Source of the DNA: Actinomycetospora endophytica | Lineage (GTDB): Bacteria > Actinomycetota > Actinomycetes > Mycobacteriales > Pseudonocardiaceae | Reading direction: 5' to 3' | Length of the DNA: 64,000 nt | NCBI RefSeq assembly: GCF_021026375.1 | Contig: NZ_JAJNDB010000004.1 | Span: forward strand, 310,001-374,000 | In this document: positions 42,562 through 50,331 of the stretch, one piece after another | How the letters are laid out: each line of letters begins with the position of its first letter | Numbering within the stretch: the first letter of the stretch is position 1 | The notes under the pieces: model-generated | Told to the model about the DNA's origin: nothing | The model's database searches: none | The model's input: the letters and a program-made list of their open reading frames with translations, nothing else | Made by a program: the position numbers and the translations under genes

Positions 42562-44342
42562 GCGGGAACCTCCGAGGTCGCCCCGGCGGCCGGGGCGACG
42601 ACGTCCGCGGCCTTGGTGAGGATCGTGACGGTGCCGTTGGTCCCGTCGATCTCGACCTCGTCGCCGTCGGAGATCGACAGCGTCGCGACGCCGGTGGCGG
42701 TGACCGTCGGGACGCCGTACTCGCGGCCGACGATGGCGGCGTGGGAGAGCATCCCGCCGCCGTCGCAGGCACAGCCGGCGATCTTGCCGAAGGCCGGCGT
42801 CCAGTTCGGCGAGGTCGACTCGCAGATCAGGATCGAGCCGGGCTCCAGGCGGTGCAGCTCGTCGGACGACTGGAGCACCCGCGCGATGCCCCGCACGGTG
42901 CCCTTGGCGGCGGCGACCCCGGAGATCGTCGTCTGCGCGGCGGCGTCGGGGTTCTGGACGGCCCTGATCGAGTGCGGGTTCAGCCCGAAGATCTCGATGA
43001 GGATCGGGTCCTCGACGGCCTCCGGGATCGTCCCGAGCACCTTCGGCATCTCGCTGCGGCGGCCGTGCCAGTGGTCGAAGTACTGACGGCGGGCGTCGAC
43101 GAGGCCGCGCAGGCTCGCGTCGTAGGGCTTGTCGCCGGAGGCGACGTCGCGCAGCTCCGGCCAGAACAGGTAGAGCATGTCGTCGTGCCGGTCGGCCTTG
43201 ACCCGGCTCGCGAGTTCCTGGCAGCCCCAGCGCAGCGGGAGCATGACCTTGAGGTCGATGTAGTAGTTGTGGTCGTCCTGCCACCACGGGAAGTTGGCCT
43301 GCTGGTTGGAGGTGAGGCCGGCGTCGAACACCGCCTGTTCCTCCCGGGTGAGGCCGGCGCGGGCGTTCTCGATCGCCTCCTCCCGCTCGGCCATCGCGTT
43401 GCGGGCGGCCTGGTCGAAGTCGTGCGAGTCCCGCCGCTGCAGGAACGTCTTCACCAGGTTCAGGGGGATCGTGTTGTCCTCGACCCAGCTCGGCACGCCG
43501 ACGTCGCAGGTGGCCTCGGCGCGGTAGCCGTAGATCCGCAGGAACTCGTCGAACTCGGTCAGCCAGATCGACGCGGCGCCGCCGTGCCGGGCGAGCGCGT
43601 CGCGCAGCTGCCCGCCGTCGTGCGCCTCGAAGACCGGCTCGAGCCCCGCGGCGCGTGCCTTCAGCGCGAGGTCGTAGAGCTTGCGGTCGGTCTCCATGAT
43701 CTTGGTGTCCTCGCCCTGGAGGAACTTGCCGATCTCGTTCGGGTTGATGCCCATGTCCGCGCAGGCCCCGTAGAAGCCCAGGAAGTTCGCGAGCATCGGG
43801 TACATGACGCCGAAGTGGATCTCCATCGCGCGCTTGTGGTAGCGGCGGCCCTGGGCGAGCAGGTTCGGGAGCTCGTCGCCGCGGACCTGGGAGAAGTCGA
43901 TGCCCCGGAAGTACGACCAGGTGTTCTCCAGCTCGTCGCGGCCGGATTCCCAGATGCTGCGGTAGTTCGTCAGGAAGTACGGGAGGTTGGTCGCGATGCG
44001 CCCGGCGCGCGCCTCGATCTCGCGGGGGTCGGTCTCCGGCAGCGCCGAGCCGTAGAGGTGGGTGCCCGCGAAGCGCGCGGTCACGCCGCGGCCCGGCGGC
44101 AGCGGGAGCGACTCGGCGGCGTGCTGGGTGCCCCAGCAGTAGCCGTCGCCGCTCCACAGCGTGGCGCCCAGCGGGGTGAGGCCGCGCGACCAGTGGAAGT
44201 CGAGGAACCAGAACTGATTCTCGTCGCCGGGCTTGAAGGGACCGGCCGGGTCGACGATCCACGGCATGTCGAAGTACTCGGGCTTGTACCCGGGGTACCA
44301 CTCGCCCGTGCTGTAGGCGTCGACCGGAACGACGTTGGCCAT
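42558..44342 (-). CDS. PEP-utilising phosphohistidine subunit of a two-component dikinase
   Basis: A 594-residue protein. The C-terminal swivel domain has the phosphohistidine motif GGMLSHAAIVGREYGVP, with His534. The large N-terminal region (GEWYPGYKPEYFDMPWIVDP) contains the substrate-facing part. ATG 44342 follows GAGGAGG. With the ATP-grasp subunit downstream it forms a complete phospho-transfer unit. Family precedent is phosphorylation of phenol or hydroxyphenyl ketones. A carboxylase partner is not in the window. The upstream operator resembles the one at 31619. Confidence 0.83.
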   Translation of the reverse strand: MANVVPVDAYSTGEWYPGYKPEYFDMPWIVDPAGPFKPGDENQFWFLDFHWSRGLTPLGATLWSGDGYCWGTQHAAESLPLPPGRGVTARFAGTHLYGSALPETDPREIEARAGRIATNLPYFLTNYRSIWESGRDELENTWSYFRGIDFSQVRGDELPNLLAQGRRYHKRAMEIHFGVMYPMLANFLGFYGACADMGINPNEIGKFLQGEDTKIMETDRKLYDLALKARAAGLEPVFEAHDGGQLRDALARHGGAASIWLTEFDEFLRIYGYRAEATCDVGVPSWVEDNTIPLNLVKTFLQRRDSHDFDQAARNAMAEREEAIENARAGLTREEQAVFDAGLTSNQQANFPWWQDDHNYYIDLKVMLPLRWGCQELASRVKADRHDDMLYLFWPELRDVASGDKPYDASLRGLVDARRQYFDHWHGRRSEMPKVLGTIPEAVEDPILIEIFGLNPHSIRAVQNPDAAAQTTISGVAAAKGTVRGIARVLQSSDELHRLEPGSILICESTSPNWTPAFGKIAGCACDGGGMLSHAAIVGREYGVPTVTATGVATLSISDGDEVEIDGTNGTVTILTKAADVVAPAAGATSEVPA

Positions 44343-44400
44343 CTGACCCTCCTCGGCGGTGAGATCGAGCCGACCGTGATCCAAGCTCAAGAGTGACGCA

Positions 44401-44431
44401 AGCAACACGTTCGCGGGGACGGAACGTTGCT
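44401..44431. promoter_or_regulatory. Inverted repeat upstream of the dikinase operon
   Basis: AGCAACACGTTC (44401-44412) faces GAACGTTGCT (44422-44431). The arrangement GCAAC-AC-GTTC-N8-GGAAC-GTTGC has the same eight-base spacing as the site at 31619-31650. It lies 59-89 bases before the dikinase start and 55-85 before the divergent HAD gene. A shared IclR target is likely. Confidence 0.6.
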
Positions 44432-44485
44432 CCCGAGGGAACGGGCGGGTCCCCGCCGGACGAACGGGGGCCTAGCGTGCGGACG

Positions 44486-45202
44486 ATGAGCACCCCCCGA
44501 GCGCTGCTGCTCGACATCGGCGGAGTCCTGCTCACCTCGGCGCACGAGCGGATGGGCGTGCTCGGCGATCGGCGGCCCGGGCTGGGGTCGTTCACCGAGA
44601 TCCGCGGGCTGCTCGGGCCGCGCCCGGACGTCGCGTGGGACGAGGTCCTCGCCGGCCGGGCGAGCGAGCGCGGCTACTGGGCGGCGCGGGCGGCCGAGTA
44701 CGCGGCGCTGGTCGACGACCGCTCCTCGCGGGGTGTGCCGGCCCTCATGGACGTGCTCTACCCGGAGGACGAGGACCCCGGGCTCTTCCGCCCGGAGGTC
44801 GTCGCGCTCATGGACGACGCGCACGCGGCCGGACTCGTCGTCGCGGCCCTGACCAACGACCTCGCGGCGTTCCACGGGGACGGCGACCTCACCGACCATC
44901 CCGTGCTCGGCCGCTTCGACACGATCGTCGACGGCTCCGTGACGGGAGTGCTCAAACCGGAACCCGGGGCGTACCGGATCGCCCTCGACGCGGTGGGCTG
45001 CGCGGCGGGGGAGGTCGTGTTCCTCGACGACATCCCGGGGAACTGCGCCGGTGGTCGGGCGGCCGGGCTCGTGACGGTCGAGGTGGACGTCCGTGACCCG
45101 GCGGCGTCGGTCGCGGACGCGCGGAATGCGCTGGGGTTGGGACCTCCGGAGACGTCAGGAAAGACCCGTTCCGGACGTCCGGTGTCGGGAAGTCGGCGTT
45201 GA
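44486..45202 (+). CDS. HAD family hydrolase
   Basis: A 238-residue HAD-fold protein. The nucleophile motif is LLDIGGVLL, with Gly in place of the second Asp of DxD. VAALTNDLAAF, LKPEPGAYRIALDAVG and VVFLDDIPGNCAGGRAAGL give the later Lys and Asp pairs. It may be a phosphatase or dehalogenase-like enzyme. ATG 44486 is chosen; a GTG at 44477 is in frame. It is divergent from the dikinase and its stop overlaps the TTG of the SDR. Confidence 0.82.
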   Translation: MSTPRALLLDIGGVLLTSAHERMGVLGDRRPGLGSFTEIRGLLGPRPDVAWDEVLAGRASERGYWAARAAEYAALVDDRSSRGVPALMDVLYPEDEDPGLFRPEVVALMDDAHAAGLVVAALTNDLAAFHGDGDLTDHPVLGRFDTIVDGSVTGVLKPEPGAYRIALDAVGCAAGEVVFLDDIPGNCAGGRAAGLVTVEVDVRDPAASVADARNALGLGPPETSGKTRSGRPVSGSRR

Positions 45203-45954
45203 TCACCGGGTACGACGGCGGGGGCGGCGCGGCGGCCGTCGTCGTCGGCGCGTCCGGGGCGCTCGGCTCGGCGATCGCGTCCCGGCTGGCCGGCGCCGGG
45301 CTCGTCGTCGTGGGGGTGGCGCGGAAGCCGGTGGACGCGGCCGGCGTGATCGGGTGCGCCGCCGACATCGGGGACGACGCCGCGGTCGACGTGATCCGCG
45401 CGGCCGTCGACGACGTCGGGCTGCCGGTGCGGATGGTCGTCCAGGCGGCCGGGCTGCCGGCGGCCGGGCCGCTCCCGACGATCGACCCCACGGCGCTCGG
45501 CTCCGCGGTGTCGCTCAAGGTCGGCGGGATGCTCCGCCTGGTCCGGGCGGTCGCGGACCGGCTGGGGCCGGGTTCGCGGCTGGTCGCGCTCGGCGGGCAC
45601 TACGGCACCGAGCCCTCGCCGCACACCTGCGCCGCCGGGGTCACGAACGCGGCGCTGGCCAACCTCGTGCGCCAGCTCGCCGACCATCACGGCCCCGACG
45701 GGGTCACCGCGCACCTCGTCGCTCCCGGTCCCGCCGACACCGACCGGCTGCGGCGGCTCTCGCAGGCCCGGGCCGACGAGCGCGGGGTGGACGTCGAGGA
45801 GATCCTCGCCGAGCGCCGGGCCGAGTCGCCGCTCTCGGTCCTGGTGACGCCGGAGCAGGTCGCGTGGGCGGTCGCGACGCTGCTCGACCCGGAGGCCGAC
45901 GCGCTCACGGGCTCGACCCTCGCCCTCGATGTCGGGGCCCGGCGGGGCATATAG
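45199..45954 (+). CDS. SDR-like protein with degenerate active site
   Basis: A 251-residue short-chain-dehydrogenase-fold protein. The nucleotide motif VVVGASGALGSAIA is intact. At the usual YxxxK position the sequence reads AGVTN, so both catalytic residues are lost. The Asn-Ala region and the C-terminal GSTLALDVGARRG remain typical. It starts at TTG 45199, coupled to the HAD gene. The TAG stop is the start of the TAGGCG end of an intergenic palindrome. It may be non-catalytic. Confidence 0.78.
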   Translation: MITGYDGGGGAAAVVVGASGALGSAIASRLAGAGLVVVGVARKPVDAAGVIGCAADIGDDAAVDVIRAAVDDVGLPVRMVVQAAGLPAAGPLPTIDPTALGSAVSLKVGGMLRLVRAVADRLGPGSRLVALGGHYGTEPSPHTCAAGVTNAALANLVRQLADHHGPDGVTAHLVAPGPADTDRLRRLSQARADERGVDVEEILAERRAESPLSVLVTPEQVAWAVATLLDPEADALTGSTLALDVGARRGI

Positions 45955-45994
45955 GCGCGCTGTCGCGCCTGCTCACGAGGCCGCAGGCCACCTA
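45952..45994. repeat. Stop-to-stop palindromic element (element E5)
   Basis: The TAG stop of the SDR begins GGCGCG-CTGT-CGCGCC, a perfect 6-bp hairpin. TGCTCACGAG and a second hairpin, GGCC-GCA-GGCC, follow. The element ends in CACCTA, which holds the TAG stop of the RIO kinase (45992-45994). The second half matches the left half of the element at 4819 in reverse. The long central stem seen in E2 and E3 is missing. Confidence 0.7.
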
Positions 45995-46936
45995 CAGACC
46001 CGCCTCGGCGACGAGCCGGTGGAACAGCGCCTCGGCGTCGACCTCGAGGCCGCGGGCGGTGAACCACTCGGCGATCCGGCGAACGTCGCGGACGAGCATC
46101 TCGGACCCGTGCGGGTTCCCGACGAGGTCGACCACCTGCGGCAGGTCGATGAGGACCAGCCGGCCGTCGTCGACGAGGATGTTGTAGGCCGACAGGTCGC
46201 CGTGGGTCCAGCCGAGGCGGGCGAGCCCGACGAGGGCGTCCGTCAGTTGACCCCACCAGTCGTCCAGCTCGGCGCGGTCGGGCCGCTGCTGGGCGAGGCG
46301 GGGCGCCGCGACGCCGTCGGGTGAGCCGAGGAACTCGAGCAGCAGCTCGGTGCCGTCGAGCTGCACCGGATAGGGCACCGGGACCCCGGCCTCGTAGAGC
46401 GTGCCCAGGGCGGCGAACTCCGCGGTCGCCCACTGCCCGGCGAGCAGCTCGCGGCCGAACGAGGTGCGGTTCGCCATCGCGCGGGTCTCCCGGGACCGAC
46501 GGACGCGACGTCCCTCCAGGTAGCCGGCGTCGCGGTGGAACATCCGGTGCTCGGCCGAGCGGTACCGCTTGGCGGCGAGCAGGCAGCCTGGCAGCGCCCT
46601 CGGGTCGAGCTCCGCTCCGCTGCGTCTCCCGCCCGGGACCGCCCGTTCGAGCAGGTGGACGTCGGCCTCCTTCCCGGTCTTGAGCACGCCGAGCTCGGAG
46701 TCGACGGCGCCGAGGTCGGTGACGACCCAGGCGGGTCTCGGGGTCGGGCCGTGGATCGCGTCGGCCCAGGTCGACCAGCGGCCTCCGGACGGTGGGCCGC
46801 CGGCCTCGTGATCGTCCTCGGGTTCCGGCTGGGGACGGGTGCGGAGAGGTTGTTCGTACTCGTCGTCGTCGAAGCGCCGACGACGGCGGGGGATGCGTTC
46901 GTGCACTGCAGGGGGCTCCTGACGTGGGGTGGTCAC
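45992..46936 (-). CDS. RIO-type serine kinase / ATPase
   Basis: A 314-residue atypical protein kinase. A disordered Arg/Asp-rich N-terminus (about 70 residues) precedes VLKTGKEADVHLL, the glycine-loop equivalent, then AAKRYRSAEHRMF. The catalytic THGDLSAYNIL and the DFG-like LIDLPQVVDL are intact. Bacterial RIO members are poorly understood; ribosome-linked ATPase roles are known in eukaryotes and archaea. GTG 46936 lies inside a 20-bp dyad. Confidence 0.86.
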   Translation of the reverse strand: MTTPRQEPPAVHERIPRRRRRFDDDEYEQPLRTRPQPEPEDDHEAGGPPSGGRWSTWADAIHGPTPRPAWVVTDLGAVDSELGVLKTGKEADVHLLERAVPGGRRSGAELDPRALPGCLLAAKRYRSAEHRMFHRDAGYLEGRRVRRSRETRAMANRTSFGRELLAGQWATAEFAALGTLYEAGVPVPYPVQLDGTELLLEFLGSPDGVAAPRLAQQRPDRAELDDWWGQLTDALVGLARLGWTHGDLSAYNILVDDGRLVLIDLPQVVDLVGNPHGSEMLVRDVRRIAEWFTARGLEVDAEALFHRLVAEAGL

Positions 46937-46942
46937 CCCACG
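46923..46942. promoter_or_regulatory. Dyad over the RIO kinase start codon
   Basis: CGTGGGGTG (46923-46931) and CACCCCACG (46934-46942) are perfect 9-bp arms around GT. The GTG start codon (46934-46936 on the other strand) is inside the right arm. A bound repressor or an RNA hairpin here would block translation initiation. Confidence 0.45.
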
Positions 46943-47090
46943 CGAGGACGCCTCAGCGAGGGGTGCGGGTGCAGACGGACGCGACGTGTCGCGTCGCCGG
47001 CCGGGCGACGGTCTGCACGGGGCACCTCCTCGGTTCTCGCGGTCCGTTGCCGCGATCGTGGCGCACCACCGCGGATCCCGCGACGGATTT

Positions 47091-47615
47091 TCAGGCGCCG
47101 GGGATCGGGGCCCCGGCGGGCACGCCGGTGCTCTCGTAGTCGTCGTAGTGCCGCCGCCACGCGGGCGTCGGACCGGTCCCGGGACCGCCGACCGGGCTCC
47201 CGGCGAGTGCCGCGTCGAGGGCCTCGAGGCAGACCTCCCACCCGGCGGCGGTGCGCGCCGCGGTGTCGCGGTCCTCGAGCAGCGCGGTGAACGTCAGCCG
47301 GCACCCGCCGCCGGCCAGCGGCTCGAGCACCAGGCGCAGCTCGTCGCCGGCCCACGTGATCGTGAACCGGTGCGGCGGGTCGTGCTCGACGACGGTGCCC
47401 GTGCCGCCGTCGCCGTCCTCGGCGAAGGAGTAGCGCACCGTCGCGCCGGGCTCCGGCTCACCGATCCCGGGGAACGCGACCCGCGCCGGGAACCAGGCGA
47501 CCAGTTCCGTCGGGTCGGTGACGGCGTCCCACACGCGTTCCCGCGAGTGCGGGTAGTCACGGACGAAGCGCAGGGCGGGCCTGCCGTCGATCTCGGCGTA
47601 GGTACCGGTCGTCAT
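47091..47615 (-). CDS. SRPBCC / AHSA1 domain protein
   Basis: A 174-residue START-like protein of the activator-of-Hsp90 type, often paired with ArsR regulators. It has FVRDYPHSRERVWDAVTDP, LVAWFPARV and a central PPHRFTITW strand, then the C-terminal GWEVCLEALDAALAG helix that closes the cavity. ATG 47615 overlaps the ArsR stop, so the two are co-translated. The ligand is unknown. 154 bases after its stop run to the RIO start, with no gene. Confidence 0.85.
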   Translation of the reverse strand: MTTGTYAEIDGRPALRFVRDYPHSRERVWDAVTDPTELVAWFPARVAFPGIGEPEPGATVRYSFAEDGDGGTGTVVEHDPPHRFTITWAGDELRLVLEPLAGGGCRLTFTALLEDRDTAARTAAGWEVCLEALDAALAGSPVGGPGTGPTPAWRRHYDDYESTGVPAGAPIPGA

Positions 47616-47941
47616 CGGGGTTCCTCCGGGGTGCGGTCGAGGTGCTCGCCGAGGGCGTCGAGGGCCGCACCCCACCGGCTGCGGTAGGGCGCCAGCCAGG
47701 CCTCGAGCTCGCCCATCGGGCGGGGGTCGACCTCGTAGACCCGGCGCTGGGCGTCGACGGTCGCGCGGACGAGCCCCGCGCGGCGGAGCACCGCGAGGTG
47801 CTTGGACGCGGTCGGTTGGGCGAGCTCGAGACGCGCGACGACCTCGCCGACGGCGTGCGGACGTTCCCGCAGCAGGTCGAGGATCGCGCGCCGGGTGGGA
47901 TCGGCGAGAGCGGTCCAGGTGGTGGACACGACGACGAGCAT
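47612..47941 (-). CDS. ArsR family transcriptional regulator
   Basis: A 109-residue winged-helix regulator. WTALADPTRRAILDLLRERP, QPTASKHLAVLRRAGLVR and QRRVYEVDPRPM define the family, without the Cys metal-site motif of arsenic sensors. ATG 47941 lies within a 34-bp nested dyad; GTG 47929 is a shorter alternative. It is coupled to the SRPBCC gene. It probably represses its own operon by binding the dyad. Confidence 0.87.
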   Translation of the reverse strand: MLVVVSTTWTALADPTRRAILDLLRERPHAVGEVVARLELAQPTASKHLAVLRRAGLVRATVDAQRRVYEVDPRPMGELEAWLAPYRSRWGAALDALGEHLDRTPEEPR

Positions 47942-47972
47942 GCCTGAGTCGGCATATGCCCGTCCAGGCATG
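47939..47972. promoter_or_regulatory. Nested 34-bp dyad at the arsR start
   Basis: CATGCCTG (47939-47946) and CAGGCATG (47965-47972) are perfect arms. Between them is a perfect 10-bp palindrome, GGCATATGCC (47951-47960), with 4-base spacers on both sides. All parts share one centre at 47955.5. The arsR ATG is the first arm. Two symmetric sites fit cooperative binding by ArsR dimers. Confidence 0.65.
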
Positions 47973-48125
47973 TGGCTGGTGGGGTCTCATTCGGAGCACA
48001 GGGGGAACCTGCGACAGTGGGTCCGCGTCCGTTCTAGGACGGTGTCTTGATCGAGACAGCGCCGCGTGGGTGGGCCGGGCCCCCGCGGTGGACGGCGAGC
48101 CGGCCGAGGTGCGGGGGAGCTGTCC

Positions 48126-49004
48126 GTGGCGACGGTGGTGACGGATCCTGCGGCGACGGGCACGACCGGCGACCGGGTGGCCGCGTGGATGACACGGCGC
48201 CTCGGCTCGATGGTCACCGTCTACCTCACGGTCGGACTCTCCGCGGTATGGATGGTGCTCGGGGCGCGGGCGGTGTTCGGGTTCGACCCCTACCCGTATC
48301 CGGTACTGCTCTTCGTCGGGAACGTCGTCCAGCTGCTGCTGATCTTCGTGATCCTCGTCGGGCAGCGGACCCTCTCGGAGTCGGGCGAACGGCGCGCGCA
48401 GCAGACCTACGACGACGCCCAGGCGATCCTCGGGGAGTGCCACCGGCTGCAGTCGCTCATCGACGACCGGGCCCGCCTGCTCAACCGCGGCGCCGAGGCC
48501 GGCCGGGAGCTCGACCCCTGCGACACCGCGCCGATCATGATCAGCCCGCCCGCCGCCGTCGAGCCCGCGACCTCCACCGTGAACCGCCGGATCGCCGCCT
48601 GGCTGGTGCAACGGCTCGGGAGCACCGCGGCCGTCGTCGTCACCACGGTGATCATCATCGGCTGGATGGGCCTCGCGCTGGTCGGCGTGATCCCGGACCC
48701 CTACCCGTTCCCGTTCCTGCTGTTCTGCTCCAGCCTCGCCCAGCTGCTGTTCATGTTCGTGATCATGGTCGGGCAGGACGTGCTCGGCGAGGTGTCCGAG
48801 CGCCGCGTCGCGGAGACGGCCAACCACACCGCCGTCGTCCTGCAGCAGTGCCGCCACCTGCGTCAGCACCTCCTGGCCCAGGACAGCCTGCTCGACGCGG
48901 TGGTGGATCAGGCGGTCCGTGCCGGCGAGGTCGAGCGGGCCGGGGCGCCGGCTCCCCGTGCGCACGTCGAGCGGCCGGAGGACGTCGGTTCCGGGAGCCG
49001 CTGA
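48126..49004 (+). CDS. Membrane protein with two DUF1003-like repeats
   Basis: A 292-residue protein with an internal duplication. Each half has a MTRRLGS or LVQRLGS opening and two membrane helices flanking a FDPYPYPVLLF or PDPYPFPFLLF loop. A helical region follows (SERRAQQTYDDAQAIL; SERRVAETANHTAVVL). The repeats cover about residues 15-110 and 150-245. GTG 48126 has a GGGGGAG upstream. The function of DUF1003 proteins is unknown. Confidence 0.8.
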   Translation: MATVVTDPAATGTTGDRVAAWMTRRLGSMVTVYLTVGLSAVWMVLGARAVFGFDPYPYPVLLFVGNVVQLLLIFVILVGQRTLSESGERRAQQTYDDAQAILGECHRLQSLIDDRARLLNRGAEAGRELDPCDTAPIMISPPAAVEPATSTVNRRIAAWLVQRLGSTAAVVVTTVIIIGWMGLALVGVIPDPYPFPFLLFCSSLAQLLFMFVIMVGQDVLGEVSERRVAETANHTAVVLQQCRHLRQHLLAQDSLLDAVVDQAVRAGEVERAGAPAPRAHVERPEDVGSGSR

Positions 49005-49131
49005 ACTGGGAGGCCCCTCCGACGAGAGGTACGTCAGGCAGGCTCGAGGGCGCTCGCGCATGCCCCCCGTGCTCCCGATCATGGCGGGGCGAACGGGTGG
49101 CGTCGTGAGCGCGCGGCCTTAGGGTCGCGGC

Positions 49132-49905
49132 ATGGACCTGGGCCTCACCGGACGCACCGCCATCGTCTGCGCCTCCACGTCGGGTCTCGGGGAGGCCACG
49201 GCGCGGGCGCTCGCCGCCGAGGGTGCGCGGGTCGTCGTGAGCGGCCGTCGCGGCGACCGCGCCGCCGCGATCGCCGCCGAGCTGCCCGAGGCGATCGGGG
49301 TGGGGGTCGACCTCACCACCGACGACGGACCCGCGACCCTCGTCGCCGCGGCGACCGAGGCGTTCGGCGACGTCGACGTCGTCGTCCTCAACAGCGGCGG
49401 ACCACCGCCGAGCACCGCGGCGACCATCGACACCGCGTCGATCACCGAGGCGATGGTGCCCCTGCTGCTCGCCCAGCAACGGCTGGTGGCGGCGGTGCTG
49501 CCCGGGATGCGCGAGCGTCGCTGGGGCCGGATCGTCGCCGTCGGCAGCGCCGGGACCGTCGAGCCCATCCCCGGGCTGGCGCTGTCGAACGCGGGGCGCG
49601 CCGCCCTGGCGGGCTACCTGAAGACGCTCGCCGGCGAGGTCGCCTCGGACGGCGTCACGGTGAACCTGCTGCTGCCCGGCCGGATCGCCACCGCCCGCAC
49701 CACCGGGATCGACGCCTACATCGCCGAGCAGCGGGGGACCACGCCCGCGGACGTCGCGGCGCGCGCCGAGGCGGAGATCCCGGCCGGTCGGTACGGGACC
49801 GCGGACGAGTTCGGCGGGGTCGCGGCGTTCCTGTGCAGCGACGTGGCCTCCTACGTGACCGGAACCGCGACGCGGTGCGACGGTGGGCTGGTCGGCGGCC
49901 TGTAG
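49132..49905 (+). CDS. SDR-like oxidoreductase with SxxxR at the active site
   Basis: A 257-residue SDR fold. The N-terminal VCASTSGLGEATARALAAEG is an altered TGxxxGxG motif, and LNSGGPP replaces NNAG. At YxxxK the sequence is SNAGR, so Tyr is Ser and Lys is Arg. The C-terminal TGTATRCDGGL is typical. This combination marks a divergent SDR subgroup seen among putative 3-oxoacyl-ACP reductases, whose activity is not established. It precedes, divergent in use, the minus-strand meta-pathway operon. Confidence 0.82.
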   Translation: MDLGLTGRTAIVCASTSGLGEATARALAAEGARVVVSGRRGDRAAAIAAELPEAIGVGVDLTTDDGPATLVAAATEAFGDVDVVVLNSGGPPPSTAATIDTASITEAMVPLLLAQQRLVAAVLPGMRERRWGRIVAVGSAGTVEPIPGLALSNAGRAALAGYLKTLAGEVASDGVTVNLLLPGRIATARTTGIDAYIAEQRGTTPADVAARAEAEIPAGRYGTADEFGGVAAFLCSDVASYVTGTATRCDGGLVGGL

Positions 49906-49914
49906 CGGGCGGCG

Positions 49915-50331
49915 TCAGAGCATCGAGGAGCGCGCGACGATCTCCTCGCGGCGCTTCGACGACGCCGGGACACCGCCGATCGCCCAGTCCTCCGGCGGGA
50001 CCTGGGCGACGCGGCCCCGCACCCGGGACCGCGTCACCCCGAGGACGTCGCAGAGGGCGTCGGTGAGCTCCCGGAGCAGCCGCTGCCGCTGCTCCATCGG
50101 CCGGCCCTCCAGGACGGCGGCGACGAAGTAGGGCGCCGGGTCGCCGTCGACGGCGGCCGTGATCCCACCGGTGGCCCACAGCTCGGGCGGGTGCATCGTC
50201 ACGAAGGCGCGGACACGGCCGATCGGTGACTCGAGGACGGCGGCGTAGCGCTCGCTGACCCTCTGCAGGAGCTCCTCGATGCGGGCCGGCAGGTGCTGAC
50301 CCTCCACGAGGTGGATCTCCACGACCGGCAT
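49915..50331 (-). CDS. Fused two-module tautomerase family protein
   Basis: A 138-residue protein built of two tautomerase modules. The first begins MPVVEIHLVEG with catalytic Pro1, then TMHPPELWATGG. The second (residues about 68-130, YFVAAVLEGRPMEQ...PPEDWAIGG) has no N-terminal Pro of its own. Length and fusion recall cis-CaaD and MSAD rather than the 62-residue oxalocrotonate enzyme. It abuts the ALDH stop directly (TAG then ATG). It is the last gene of a meta-pathway operon. It may act on hydroxymuconate or a related enol. Confidence 0.8.
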   Translation of the reverse strand: MPVVEIHLVEGQHLPARIEELLQRVSERYAAVLESPIGRVRAFVTMHPPELWATGGITAAVDGDPAPYFVAAVLEGRPMEQRQRLLRELTDALCDVLGVTRSRVRGRVAQVPPEDWAIGGVPASSKRREEIVARSSML

